A stretch of DNA of 64,000 nucleotides from Acidobacteriaceae bacterium (GTDB taxonomy: Bacteria > Acidobacteriota > Terriglobia > Terriglobales > Acidobacteriaceae), in assembly GCA_003151335.1 (NCBI GenBank), contig PLXE01000092.1, positions 1-64,000 of the forward strand, given 5' to 3'. The position numbers and the translations under genes are program-made. Positions 53,972 to 62,583 of this stretch are shown in pieces. Under the pieces are notes generated by a model, which was not told the DNA's origin, ran no database searches, and was given only the letters and a program-made list of their open reading frames with translations. The number at the start of each line of letters is the position of its first letter. Position 1 is the stretch's first letter.

Positions 53972-55117
53972 TTACGGCTTCTTCTTGGGCGCCACCTTGC
54001 TTTTTCCGTAAGTCGTTTCCACCGGAGCGCCGATAGTGGCCAGCATCTGCTTGGCGGGATCGGCGAACCTGCCGGTGGGCGCCAGTTCCAGATACCTGTT
54101 GAAGGCTTCCGCCGTCCCCGGAGGCGCAACCATCTTGTCGCCCTTGACCGTGGCTTTGCCCATCAGGTCGACACCCTTCCAGTAGTAGGCTTCGGCACGG
54201 GTGGGATCAACCTGCAGCGCCTTGTCGAATGCAGCGATGGCTTCATCCACCTTGCCGGTGTTGGTGAGCACGGCGCCTTCGTTGAAATAATAGGTCCCAG
54301 CATTGGTCGGATCATTCTGCACGGCAGTAGCCCACTCCGCCACGGCTTTGTCGGTCTGGCCCGATTTGGCCAAAGCGTCGGCAAGTGCGCTGTGGTAGGG
54401 GCCGTTGGTGGGTTTGAGGGCGATTGCCTTTTGATAAAACTCAATGGCCTCTGGATATTTCTTGGCCTTGCTCTTTACCTCGCCTAGATTTGCCCAGATC
54501 ACATCCTGACTGGGATCGACTTGAGCCGCTTGCTGCAAAATGCTGATGGCCTGGTCATAATTGCCAGCCGCTTCGAGCTGCTTGGCTTGCGCCTGGTCGT
54601 GATTGCCTGCTGCTTCGAGCTGCGTAGCCTGTGCTTGGCCAGCATCACCAGCCGTTTCCAGTTGCTTCGCCTCTGCCAGCTGCGCGTTCAGACCCTTAAT
54701 CTTTTCGTTTTGCTTCTGGACTTCCTCAATCTTTTTCTGCTGCTCTGGAGTGATGCCAGCCTTTTGCGCCGCCTGCGCTTTTTCCTTTGCCAGGTCGAAA
54801 TCTATCACTCGCTCCTCGCCCGCTTGGACCGGCACTTTGTCGAAAAAGTCGACCACCTTGCCGTCCACCATCAGACTGAACTTGTAAGTACCAAAAGCAA
54901 TCCCGATGGAAAAATACTCGCCTTTCGAATTGGTCTTTAGATTGATCTTCCTGCCGTTTTCGGCGCTTAACAGCTCCACCGTAGCGCCTTGGATCGGCTT
55001 GCCGCTTTCATCCTTGGCAACGCCCTTCACGGTGCCGGTGAACTGCGCCCAAACCGGAGCCGCGCTGATCGCGACCAGCAATACCAGCCATATGACGAGG
55101 GAAATATGTTTCTTCAT
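53972..55117 (-). CDS. Secreted TPR protein with a carboxypeptidase-regulatory-like domain
   Basis: A 381-residue exported protein. The ATG at 55117 has GGAGG four bases upstream and gives a signal peptide of about 24 residues (ending VWAQ). Next comes a carboxypeptidase-regulatory-like domain (about 25-105: FTGTVKGVAKDESGKPIQGATVEL). A Lys/Gln-rich helical linker follows, then a 14-residue motif repeated three times (…LEAAGNYDQAQ…, about 148-190). Four or so TPR units then cover 190-330, and a Lys-rich tail ends the protein. Such proteins are common in Acidobacteria and probably act as scaffolds at the envelope. Confidence 0.85.
   Translation of the reverse strand: MKKHISLVIWLVLLVAISAAPVWAQFTGTVKGVAKDESGKPIQGATVELLSAENGRKINLKTNSKGEYFSIGIAFGTYKFSLMVDGKVVDFFDKVPVQAGEERVIDFDLAKEKAQAAQKAGITPEQQKKIEEVQKQNEKIKGLNAQLAEAKQLETAGDAGQAQATQLEAAGNHDQAQAKQLEAAGNYDQAISILQQAAQVDPSQDVIWANLGEVKSKAKKYPEAIEFYQKAIALKPTNGPYHSALADALAKSGQTDKAVAEWATAVQNDPTNAGTYYFNEGAVLTNTGKVDEAIAAFDKALQVDPTRAEAYYWKGVDLMGKATVKGDKMVAPPGTAEAFNRYLELAPTGRFADPAKQMLATIGAPVETTYGKSKVAPKKKP
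54549..54674. repeat. In-gene tandem repeat, 42-base period
   Basis: Three consecutive units of 42 bases inside the TPR gene, encoding the motif AxQLEAAGNxDQAQ with small changes. DNA identity between the first two units is high, so they arose by recent duplication. Confidence 0.75.
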
Positions 55118-55170
55118 TTTTCCTCCAACCATAAAACGGAATGATGACTGCTTCACTATAGCAACGGCCA

Positions 55171-55878
55171 CTAATCCCGAAACGGAGCCGCCGTTTGCGC
55201 CGCATAAGAAATAGGATCAACGGCTCCGGCGGTTGCGAAGGCCTTCCGCCGCAACACGCAACTCTCGCAAATGCCGCAAGCCCGATCTTCGGCACCGTAG
55301 CATGACCAAGTTAAATCGAAGGGAGCGTGCAATTCAAGGCCAAGCGTCACAATCCGGACCTTTCGCAATGCGATCAACGGCGTTTCGACGCGAATTCTTC
55401 CCTCTTTGGTACCCCTGCGAATCACTTCATTGAACGCCTGGTAGAACTCCGGACGGCAATCGGGATAGCCGGAGCTGTCCTGCTGCACCGCGCCGATGTA
55501 AATCCGGGCCGCGCCCAGCACTTCGGCCCAGCTCACCGCCGCCGACAGGAAGTGGGCATTGCGAAAAGGAACGTAGGTAACCGGAATGTGCAGACCGATC
55601 TGGGAGCCGGCAGCGGGAATCGAGATATTGTTGTCGGTGAGCGCGGAGCCTCCAATCGCGTGAAAAAACGGGGTGCGAACGGCGAGACGTTGGCGAATCT
55701 GCAGGCGGTCGCAAATCGCCTGGAAGGAAGCCAGTTCGCGGCGCTCGGTGCGTTGCCCGTAACCGATGTGAAGCGCCGCGGTCGCGTTGGCCCCGAAGTC
55801 GCGCACCGCGAGGGCCGCACACACGCAGGAGTCCATCCCGCCGCTGAGCGCCACCACCACCTGTGCTTGATCGTGCAT
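55171..55878 (-). CDS. queC: 7-cyano-7-deazaguanine synthase
   Basis: Converts carboxy-deazaguanine (CDG) to preQ0 with ATP and ammonia. The 235 residues match the family. PP-loop SGGMDS at 12-17 binds ATP. Zinc site is Cys193, Cys201, Cys204, Cys207. It is the last of queD-queE-queC, all on the minus strand and 11-12 bases apart. The stop lies 53 bases before the TPR gene start region. Confidence 0.95.
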   Translation of the reverse strand: MHDQAQVVVALSGGMDSCVCAALAVRDFGANATAALHIGYGQRTERRELASFQAICDRLQIRQRLAVRTPFFHAIGGSALTDNNISIPAAGSQIGLHIPVTYVPFRNAHFLSAAVSWAEVLGAARIYIGAVQQDSSGYPDCRPEFYQAFNEVIRRGTKEGRIRVETPLIALRKVRIVTLGLELHAPFDLTWSCYGAEDRACGICESCVLRRKAFATAGAVDPISYAAQTAAPFRD

Positions 55879-55890
55879 AGTGCTAAGTCT

Positions 55891-56574
55891 CTAAACACCC
55901 TTCCGCTCGGGCTCCCAGATGAACTTGTGAATCTGCAGCCCCAGACGCGCGTTCAGTCCATCCGCCAGCATCCATTCGGCCAGGTGCTGCGGGTCAACCA
56001 TGCAATGCGAGGCATCACGGCTGCCGGACGCGTCCTTGCGAAACGCCGGGGACAAAATCACCGTGCCGACGCGCGAATTCAGCCCGTGCTGCCGGATGAA
56101 GTCGCACGCGAATTCATAGTCCTGACGGCTGGCAATGACAAACTTCACTTCATCCTGACGGCCCAGCGCGTCGAGGTTTTCGATGCGAAAGGTATCGCCC
56201 TCGCCGGAGTCAGGACATTTTACGTCCACAATCTTGACCACGGCAGCGGGAACTTGCTCCAAGGGGCGTTCGCCACTGGTCTCCAGCAGGACGGTGTATC
56301 CGACGGCCAGGAGTCGTCCCATCAGGGGGACCGCTTCGCGTTCCTGCAATAGCGGCTCGCCGCCGGTGATCTCCACCAGGCCGCCCTCCGGCGCGAGGCG
56401 ATGCACCTCAGCTTCGATCTCCTCCAGGCCCATGCGCTGGCCACCCTTGAAGGTGTATTCGCTATCGCACCAGGTGCAACGCAGATTGCATCTCGCCAGC
56501 CGCACAAACACGCAGGGCAGGCCGGTGTAAGAGGACTCCCCTTGCAGCGATTTGTAAATCTCGATGATCTGCAT
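55891..56574 (-). CDS. queE: 7-carboxy-7-deazaguanine synthase (radical SAM)
   Basis: Turns 6-carboxytetrahydropterin into CDG. The 227 residues start at the ATG at 56574; an upstream in-frame extension has no homology. The iron-sulfur cluster is bound by Cys29, Cys33 and Cys36 (CNLRCTWC). SAM and substrate residues GGEPLLQ near 84 are present. It sits between queC and queD. Confidence 0.94.
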   Translation of the reverse strand: MQIIEIYKSLQGESSYTGLPCVFVRLARCNLRCTWCDSEYTFKGGQRMGLEEIEAEVHRLAPEGGLVEITGGEPLLQEREAVPLMGRLLAVGYTVLLETSGERPLEQVPAAVVKIVDVKCPDSGEGDTFRIENLDALGRQDEVKFVIASRQDYEFACDFIRQHGLNSRVGTVILSPAFRKDASGSRDASHCMVDPQHLAEWMLADGLNARLGLQIHKFIWEPERKGV

Positions 56575-56585
56575 GAACGCGAAGC

Positions 56586-56963
56586 TTATTCGCTGTACCT
56601 CGCGGTGGTCGTGTCGGTCTCCCAAATGGTGACGTCCTTCACCCGGACCCGGCCATTGGTGCCCTGCTTCAACCGCGAGTTGGTCTCATCGTAGAAATAC
56701 TTGGCCAGGTTCTCCGCCGAAGGATTGATGGTGGTGAACGGCTCCAACTCATTCATCATCTGGTGGTCGAGATAGTTCATCACCGGGCGCAGAACGTCCT
56801 TCAGGTCCTTGAAGTCCAGCAGCAGCCCGGCCTGGTCCAAGGTCTCGCCGCTGAGGGTGACGCGAACCCGATAGTTGTGTCCGTGGGGCTTCTCGCACTT
56901 GCCGCGATAGTTGCGCAAGTAATGTCCCGCGGAAAACGTATCTTCTACAGTGACTTCGAACAT
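56586..56963 (-). CDS. queD: 6-carboxytetrahydropterin synthase
   Basis: Converts dihydroneopterin triphosphate to 6-carboxytetrahydropterin, the first dedicated step to queuosine or preQ0. The 125 residues start at 56963. Zinc is bound by His14, His27 and His29; catalytic Cys23 lies in CEKPHGH. It is the first gene of queDEC. GTP cyclohydrolase and queF are not in the window, so the end product (preQ0 or queuosine) cannot be told. No preQ1 riboswitch is recognisable upstream. Confidence 0.94.
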   Translation of the reverse strand: MFEVTVEDTFSAGHYLRNYRGKCEKPHGHNYRVRVTLSGETLDQAGLLLDFKDLKDVLRPVMNYLDHQMMNELEPFTTINPSAENLAKYFYDETNSRLKQGTNGRVRVKDVTIWETDTTTARYSE

Positions 56964-57227
56964 GGTCTCCCCACCCCGTCGAGCGCAAAAGCGGCGTTCC
57001 ATGGGACCCGGTTCCGCCGCAATACCGCAAGTAGTCGGGTGAAGTTACTATCTTACCGTGTTTGGACGCACGAAAGGCAGCCCGGGCTGGGCTCGTCTCC
57101 TAACCTTCACTTTCAAGACAGCACGTCGAGCCAACGATCCACCGCCGGAGCTGTTCAGATCCACTGAAACATACTCCCTGCTGATTCCGTATCATTCTCG
57201 GTGGGCATTCCGTCTCCGGAGAACTGG

Positions 57228-58799
57228 ATGGCTACCGCTCCTAACCTCTCTCAGTTTGAACATCGCAAGAATCCGGTGCGCTGGTATGCGACTGGCTTTG
57301 CGGCCGTCGCGTTGATTGTTGCGGCGCGCCTGTTGCTCCATCTGCTGACCGCCAACCGCTACGGCATCTTTCGCGATGAGCTCTACTACGTCGCCTGCAG
57401 CCGGCATCTGGACTGGGGCTACGTGGACATGCCGCCGTTCATTTCGGCGGTGACCTGGCTGGTCACCAAACTGTTCGGGTCTTCGCTGTTTGTCATCCGC
57501 CTCATCCCGGCAATGGCGGGCTGCGGGGCCATCGCACTTACCGGCTACCAGGCGTACCAGTTCGGCGGACGCCGCTTCGCAATGGCATTGTCCGCTTTGG
57601 CCATGGCAGTTTCCGCCGTTTTCGTCATCAACGGCCACCTGCTTGGGACCAACGACTTCGAAGCGCTGTTCTGGATGGGCTGTGCCTCGGTCGTCATCCT
57701 CATCATCCAGACCGGCAATCAGAAATTGTGGCTGTGGTTCGGGGTGCTGGCGGGCATCGGCCTCGAAAACAAGTATTCGATGGCCGTGTTCGGAATGGGC
57801 ATCGTCGCCGGATTGCTTTTCACGCCGGAGCGCAAGGCCTTCACCCACAAGTGGATCTGGATTGCGGGCGTGATCGCATTTCTGATTTTTCTGCCCAACT
57901 TGCTGTGGAATGTTCACCGCGACTGGCCGTTCGTGCAGTTGATGCACAACATCCACGCCAGCGGCCGAGACGTTGAACTGAATCCCGTTGGGTTCTTTCT
58001 GCGACAGATCCTGATGGTGAATCCCTTCGCGCTCCCGCTGTGGCTGGCCGGATTGGCCTGGCTCTTCTTTGGCCGCGAAGGGCGGCGCTATCGTGTTCTC
58101 GGCTGGGCCTACCTGGTCACACTCGCTGTCTTCATGATCCTGCATGGCAAAGATTACTACGTCGCTCCGGCGTATCCCATGCTGTTCGCGGCTGGGAGCG
58201 TGGTCTGCGAAAGCTGGATCGAGCGCACCCGGCGCACCTGGCTGAAACCCGTGTTTGTTCTGGTGCTCGTGGTTCCCGCGCTGGTGTTCTTGCCGCTGAT
58301 TGCGCCGGTCATCAGTCCCGCACAGTTTGTCGCTTTCACGCGGGCGATCCACTTCACGCCGCCAATTAGCGAACACAGTCACGCGCGGTCTCCGCTGCCG
58401 CAGTACTATTCCGACGAGCTTGGCTGGGAAGCCATGGTGGCCGAAGTGGCCCGCGTTTATCACAGCCTGCCGCCCGACGTGCAGGCCAAGACCGCCATCA
58501 AGACCGGCGATTACGGGCAGGCTGGCGCGATCGACTATTTCGGACCAAAGTATGGTTTGCCGCCGGCGGTCTGCTTTCATCAAAACTACTGGTACTGGGG
58601 AATTCACGGCTACACCGGCGAGAGCATAATCGTGGTGGATGAAGACAATCCCGCGCATCTCAAGAGCATCACCGAGCACGCCGAATGGGCGGGACACTTT
58701 GAGTATCCGTACGCGCTGGAGAAGTTCGACATCTGGTATGCCCGGGGACTGAAATTGAGTTTGCACGACGTTTGGGAACATGAGAAAGATTGGGACTAG
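57228..58799 (+). CDS. GT39-type membrane glycosyltransferase (second)
   Basis: A 523-residue multi-pass protein of the PMT/ArnT-like GT-C superfamily. The ATG at 57228 has GGAG upstream; a GTG at 57201 would add nine residues. The first periplasmic loop has the acidic DE pair, FRDELYYVACSRHLDWGYVDMPPF, typical of the group. About ten helices follow, then a C-terminal domain of about 150 residues with PQYYSDELGWEAMV. Substrate unknown; in Acidobacteria such proteins decorate lipids or proteins. It is followed by an Ada-type gene. Confidence 0.82.
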   Translation: MATAPNLSQFEHRKNPVRWYATGFAAVALIVAARLLLHLLTANRYGIFRDELYYVACSRHLDWGYVDMPPFISAVTWLVTKLFGSSLFVIRLIPAMAGCGAIALTGYQAYQFGGRRFAMALSALAMAVSAVFVINGHLLGTNDFEALFWMGCASVVILIIQTGNQKLWLWFGVLAGIGLENKYSMAVFGMGIVAGLLFTPERKAFTHKWIWIAGVIAFLIFLPNLLWNVHRDWPFVQLMHNIHASGRDVELNPVGFFLRQILMVNPFALPLWLAGLAWLFFGREGRRYRVLGWAYLVTLAVFMILHGKDYYVAPAYPMLFAAGSVVCESWIERTRRTWLKPVFVLVLVVPALVFLPLIAPVISPAQFVAFTRAIHFTPPISEHSHARSPLPQYYSDELGWEAMVAEVARVYHSLPPDVQAKTAIKTGDYGQAGAIDYFGPKYGLPPAVCFHQNYWYWGIHGYTGESIIVVDEDNPAHLKSITEHAEWAGHFEYPYALEKFDIWYARGLKLSLHDVWEHEKDWD

Positions 58800-58911
58800 T
58801 CCGAAGGCGGCGGTCGGTGGCAATACAGCTCTGAAAGGAGCGGCGTTGTCAAAACGCTTTGCCCGCAAGGGCCGGATAGCGCCGCCTCGGAGCCGCAGCT
58901 ACGCTGTGACC

Positions 58912-59982
58912 ATGCAAACCCAACTTCAGAATGAAAGTCAGAATGAAAACCGGAACGAAAATCATTGGCAACAAGTGATGGCGCGCGATGCCCGGCAGGA
59001 CGGCCGCTTCGTTTTCGCGGTGCGCACCACCGGCATTTACTGCCGCCCATCGTGTCCCAGCCGTCGCCCGCGGCGCGACTCGGTTGAGTTTTTTCCCGAT
59101 CCGCGTGAAGCCGAGCGCGCTGGTTACCGCGCCTGTCTGCGTTGCAAGCCGACGGAAATCTCGGCTCAGGCGCAATATGTGCTGCGGGCGCGGCAGTTGC
59201 TCGACAGCGCCGAAGGCGTGGTTACGCTCGCGCAACTCAGCAAGCGTGTCGGGCTTAGCCCGTTCCATCTGCAACGGCTGTTCAAACGCGCAACCGGGCT
59301 CAGTCCGCGCGAATATCAATCAGCGCGGCGCATGCAGCAGGTCAAAACCGAACTACGCAAAGCAGGGGATGTGACCACCGCACTGTACGACGCAGGCTTC
59401 AGCTCGCCCAGCCGTCTCTACGAGAAGTCCGATCAACAGCTTGGCATGACGCCGGGCGCCTACCGGCGCGGGGGCGCGGGCGCGACGATCATGTTTGCGA
59501 TTGCGCCGACTCCGCTGGGGCGAATGCTGGTTGCTGCCACCGAGCGCGGCCTGTGCGCGGTTCGCTTTGGCGAGACCGCGACCGAGTTGGAGCGCGGCCT
59601 GCGCAGCGAATTCCACGCAGCGACCTTGCATCGTGACGATGCGGCCATGCGTCGTTACATCGAGCCGCTGCTGGCCAGCCTCGGCGGCGATAAGACCATA
59701 ATCGACCTGCCGCTTGACGTGCGCGCCACCGCCTTCCAGCAGAAAGTTTGGGAGACGTTGCAACGGATTCCGCGCGGCGAGACGCGCAGCTACACCGAGA
59801 TCGCGCGCGCGATCGGCGATCCGAAAGCGGTCCGCGCCGTGGCTCGCGCTTGCGCTTCGAATCCCGTGGCGCTGGCCGTGCCTTGTCATCGCGTAGTCCG
59901 CAGCGACGGGAATCTGGCGGGATATCGTTGGGGGCTGGAGCGGAAGAGAAAACTACTCGAGCGAGAGCGGGCAAACTCCTAA
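58912..59982 (+). CDS. ada: Ada-type methylated-DNA repair protein and regulator
   Basis: A 356-residue bifunctional Ada. The N-terminal zinc domain (Cys44, Cys48, Cys75, Cys78; GIYCRPSCPS) repairs methylphosphotriesters by taking the methyl on a Cys. The AraC-type helix-turn-helix follows at about 85-185. The C-terminal O6-methylguanine methyltransferase domain has the PCHRV active site at 324-328, Cys325. The start at 58912 is preferred; the in-frame stretch upstream to 58780 lies partly in the previous gene. Methylation of Cys44 would turn it into an activator of its own and other repair genes. Confidence 0.9.
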   Translation: MQTQLQNESQNENRNENHWQQVMARDARQDGRFVFAVRTTGIYCRPSCPSRRPRRDSVEFFPDPREAERAGYRACLRCKPTEISAQAQYVLRARQLLDSAEGVVTLAQLSKRVGLSPFHLQRLFKRATGLSPREYQSARRMQQVKTELRKAGDVTTALYDAGFSSPSRLYEKSDQQLGMTPGAYRRGGAGATIMFAIAPTPLGRMLVAATERGLCAVRFGETATELERGLRSEFHAATLHRDDAAMRRYIEPLLASLGGDKTIIDLPLDVRATAFQQKVWETLQRIPRGETRSYTEIARAIGDPKAVRAVARACASNPVALAVPCHRVVRSDGNLAGYRWGLERKRKLLERERANS

Positions 59983-60075
59983 CTATGTAGTCTTCGTGAC
60001 ATGCGGCGGACTGCTCCGTCGCATTTTCATCGCGCCAATCAGTTCCACTTCGGAACTAGACTGTCACCTCTGCGT

Positions 60076-60104
60076 TTCCCATCCTCGCGCCACTCATTTA
60101 TACT
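60076..60104 (+). promoter_or_regulatory. Candidate etfB promoter
   Basis: TTCCCA (60076-60081) and TATACT (60099-60104) with 17 bases between, 54 bases before the GTG start. Good -10 and 4 of 6 at the -35. Confidence 0.5.
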
Positions 60105-60157
60105 TGCCCGTTTCACGGTATGCGCTCGGAGCATTCCGTGGAGCGTTAGGAGCCCTG

Positions 60158-60928
60158 GTGAAGATCCTGGTCTGCATGAAGCAGGTCCCGCAGAAAGACG
60201 CGCCGCTCAAGCTGAATGAGGGCGGCACGTGGATTCGCGAAGATGTTTCCTATGAAGTGAACGAGCCCGACGCTTACGCTCTGGAAGAGGCGCTGCGACA
60301 GAGAGAGAAGCACGGCGGCGAGGTGGTGGCGATCACCGGCGGCCCGCCCCGCGCGCAGCAGGTTTTGCGCGAGGCGCTGGCCAAGGGGGCCGACCGCGCC
60401 ATTCACCTGGAAGGCGACGGCTTCGTTACCCTCGACGCGTTCAACACTGCGAAGGCCTTCGCCGCGGCCATCAAGGACGAGAGCTTCGATCTCATCTTCA
60501 CCGGCTTGCAGTCCGACGATTACGGCTTTGCCCAGACCGGCGTCATTCTGGCTGAGCTGCTGGGCTGGCCGCACGCCACCATCATCATGCAAATCGAAAA
60601 GAGCGATAGCGGCATTCGCGTGAAACGCGAACTCGAGGCAGGCTTCTTCCAGTTTGTCGAGATGCCGCTGCCGGCGCTGCTGACCATCCAGTCGGGCATC
60701 AACAAATTACGTTATGCGACCTTGATCGGCATTAAGCAGGCGAAGAACAAGCCGCTCAAGAAAGTGAGCTTTGACGAAGTCAAGCCGGCGCTCGGCGAAA
60801 ACTTGCAGAGGATCGAGAAGCTGTACATCCCGCAGAAGACCAAGAAGACCGAAGTGCTGGAAGGTCCGCCGGGAGAGATCGCCAAGAAATTGGTGGACAA
60901 GCTGCGCAACGAGCTGCGCGTGATCTAA
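60158..60928 (+). CDS. etfB: Electron transfer flavoprotein beta subunit
   Basis: The 256-residue AMP-binding subunit of ETF (FixA type), which with EtfA takes electrons from acyl-CoA and related dehydrogenases. The GTG start at 60158 has AGGAG six bases upstream. The opening VKILVCMKQVPQKDAPLKL is the family start. Residues for AMP binding and the recognition loop near 190-200 (ELEAGFFQFVEMPLPALLTIQSGINK) are present. The longer upstream frame is not coding. etfA is 453 bases away with a small membrane gene in between. Confidence 0.92.
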   Translation: MKILVCMKQVPQKDAPLKLNEGGTWIREDVSYEVNEPDAYALEEALRQREKHGGEVVAITGGPPRAQQVLREALAKGADRAIHLEGDGFVTLDAFNTAKAFAAAIKDESFDLIFTGLQSDDYGFAQTGVILAELLGWPHATIIMQIEKSDSGIRVKRELEAGFFQFVEMPLPALLTIQSGINKLRYATLIGIKQAKNKPLKKVSFDEVKPALGENLQRIEKLYIPQKTKKTEVLEGPPGEIAKKLVDKLRNELRVI

Positions 60929-61050
60929 GGCGTATTCGAGCGGCCCTGGCCGCCTGATCGTCCGCAGGTGCAAGGTCGCCACCGGGCTTGAAAGTTTGGC
61001 TGTCAGTGAATTGGCAAGTCGGCGCCCGCGGCGGCGGGTAGGAGGCGACC

Positions 61051-61260
61051 ATGCCATCGTCAGAAGAGAAACGTGAAACCGGCTCAGCCTTCGTGATCAT
61101 TGGCTGGGTGCTGGTGCTGTTTGCATTCCTAGTCATGTTCTTTCAGCCGGCGGCACGCAAGCTGGGGGAGACACGGTTTGAGATCATCGCAGGCGTGCTG
61201 GTCGCCGTGGGTCTGCTGTTGAATATCGTCGGCGCTCGCATAAGACGCCGCAATCGCTGA
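61051..61260 (+). CDS. Small two-helix membrane protein
   Basis: A 69-residue protein with two membrane helices (about 12-32 and 43-62), a short acidic N-terminus and a basic C-terminus (RIRRRNR). It has an AGGAGG site just before the ATG and lies between etfB and etfA on the same strand. A role in anchoring ETF or ETF-QO at the membrane is only a guess. Confidence 0.7.
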   Translation: MPSSEEKRETGSAFVIIGWVLVLFAFLVMFFQPAARKLGETRFEIIAGVLVAVGLLLNIVGARIRRRNR

Positions 61261-61314
61261 AGCGGCGGCGACGTATGCGCGCAGCTGGAACATGCTGCGG
61301 AAAAAGTCGGAAAA

Positions 61315-61352
61315 GCAGATCCCTCACCGACTAAAGTCGGTTCGGGATGACA
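61315..61352. repeat. Dispersed element, copy 3
   Basis: Reads GCAGATCCCTCACCGACTAA then AGTCGGTTCGGGATGACA and AT. A 6-base inverted repeat (CCGACT-AA-AGTCGG) fills the middle. It lies 30 bases before etfA. It shares GCAGATCCCTC and CGGGATGACAATA with copy 2. Confidence 0.65.
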
Positions 61353-61381
61353 ATAATAAAGGCAGATAAGATCGGATCGAA

Positions 61382-62374
61382 ATGGCAGATACCATCCTGG
61401 TTGTAGTAGAGCAACGCGAAGGCAAGCTGAATCGTGTTTCCTGGGAGACCATCACCGGAGCGCAGGCGATCGCCGCTGAAACCGGCTGGACGCTGGAAGC
61501 GGCCGTAGCTGGCAGCGGCGTGGGCGACATCGCCAAAGAAATCGCCGCGACAAAAGTGTCGAAGGTGTACGACCTCGAGTCGGCCAAGCTGGAGCCGTAC
61601 ACCCCCGATGGCTTTGTGGCCGCGCTGAAACCGTTCCTCGAGCAGAAACAGCCCAAGCTCGTATTGATGCCGCACACCTACCAGGTGCGCGACTTCGCTC
61701 CCAAGCTGGCTGCCGCTTTGAATCGCACGCTCATCAGCGATGCCGTCGGCTACAAGTATGAGGGCGGCAACCTGCGGTTCACACGCCAGATGTTCCAGGG
61801 AAAGTTCGCCGCCGACGTGTCGTTCGTTGGTGGTCCTCCGTACTTCGCGACCTTCCAGAATGGTGCATTCCGTGCCGACCAGATCGTACAAGGGGACGCA
61901 GCCGCGCCGGTGGAAACCGTTAATCTCGACGTGGCCGACGGTGTGGTGCGCAATAAACCCGAGGCCCCGTTCAAAGAGGCGAAGCAGGCAGTCGATCTAA
62001 CCCAGGCCCAGGTCATTGTCGCTGTTGGCCGCGGTATCAAGGAGCAGAAGAACATTGCACTTGCTCAGCAGTTGGCCGACGCGCTGGGCGGCGAGATCGC
62101 GGCGTCACGCCCGATTTGCGATGCCGGTTGGCTGCCCATGGAGCGTCAGGTCGGATCTTCTGGACAGACCGTCGCACCCAAGCTGTATCTCGCGCTGGGA
62201 ATCAGCGGTGCGATTCAGCACGTGGTGGGGATGAAAGGCGCGCGTACTATTATTGCCGTCAACAAAGACGCAGAGGCGCCAATCTTTGAAATCGCCGATG
62301 TCGCCGTGGTCGGCAATCTGTTCGATATCGTTCCACCCCTGATCGAAGAAGTGAAAAAAACGAAAGGCGCTTAG
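61382..62374 (+). CDS. etfA: Electron transfer flavoprotein alpha subunit
   Basis: The 330-residue FAD-binding subunit (FixB type). FAD contacts are in the C-terminal domain: ERQVGSSGQTVAPKLYLALGISGAIQH and the IIAVNKDAEAPIF segment. N-terminal domain about 1-180 pairs with EtfB. It follows the small membrane gene and one copy of the dispersed repeat. A strong hairpin terminator follows the stop. Confidence 0.94.
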   Translation: MADTILVVVEQREGKLNRVSWETITGAQAIAAETGWTLEAAVAGSGVGDIAKEIAATKVSKVYDLESAKLEPYTPDGFVAALKPFLEQKQPKLVLMPHTYQVRDFAPKLAAALNRTLISDAVGYKYEGGNLRFTRQMFQGKFAADVSFVGGPPYFATFQNGAFRADQIVQGDAAAPVETVNLDVADGVVRNKPEAPFKEAKQAVDLTQAQVIVAVGRGIKEQKNIALAQQLADALGGEIAASRPICDAGWLPMERQVGSSGQTVAPKLYLALGISGAIQHVVGMKGARTIIAVNKDAEAPIFEIADVAVVGNLFDIVPPLIEEVKKTKGA

Positions 62375-62412
62375 CAGCATCGCGCACGCCGGCAGATTCT
62401 TGAAGTAGGGAG

Positions 62413-62440
62413 CGGCGCATGAACTTGCGCCGTTCTTTTT
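62413..62440 (+). terminator. Intrinsic terminator after etfA
   Basis: CGGCGCA and TGCGCCG form a 7-base stem around TGAACT, followed by TTCTTTTT. It ends the etfB-etfA transcript, which separates ETF-QO into its own unit. Confidence 0.8.
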
Positions 62441-62497
62441 GCGTAACATCAATTTGTAATTTGGGGACATCACCTGCCCGGGACCTGCGATGAGCGG

Positions 62498-62514
62498 CTG
62501 TAACAATGTCACAG
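62498..62514 (+). promoter_or_regulatory. Palindromic candidate operator before ETF-QO
   Basis: CTGTAACAATGTCACAG is a near-perfect palindrome of the form CTGTnACAnTGTnACAG. A direct repeat GTCACAGTTTT (62508-62518 and 62523-62533) overlaps it, just upstream of the promoter. It would suit a dimeric regulator of electron transfer or fatty-acid breakdown. Confidence 0.5.
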
Positions 62515-62531
62515 TTTTCTTCGTCACAGTT

Positions 62532-62559
62532 TTGTCATCGAGGGTGACGATAAAATAAT
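62532..62559 (+). promoter_or_regulatory. Promoter of ETF-QO
   Basis: TTGTCA (62532-62537) and AATAAT (62554-62559) with a 16-base gap, 25 bases before the start codon. The gene before it ends in a terminator, so a separate promoter is expected. Confidence 0.55.
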
Positions 62560-62583
62560 CATGTACTTTTTCGGAAAGGCCTA

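Noticed and set aside
56964-57227. preQ1 riboswitch before queD
   Set aside because: I see no preQ1 aptamer core in the leader; absence by eye only.
57192-58868. 558-codon open frame on the minus strand
   Set aside because: It is antisense to the GT39-type gene and its composition (many His, Gln, Arg, Asp) is that of a GC-rich shadow frame, with no motif.
59996-60157. N-terminal extension of EtfB
   Set aside because: The EtfB family starts with VKILVCMKQVP, and GTG 60158 has a good ribosome site.
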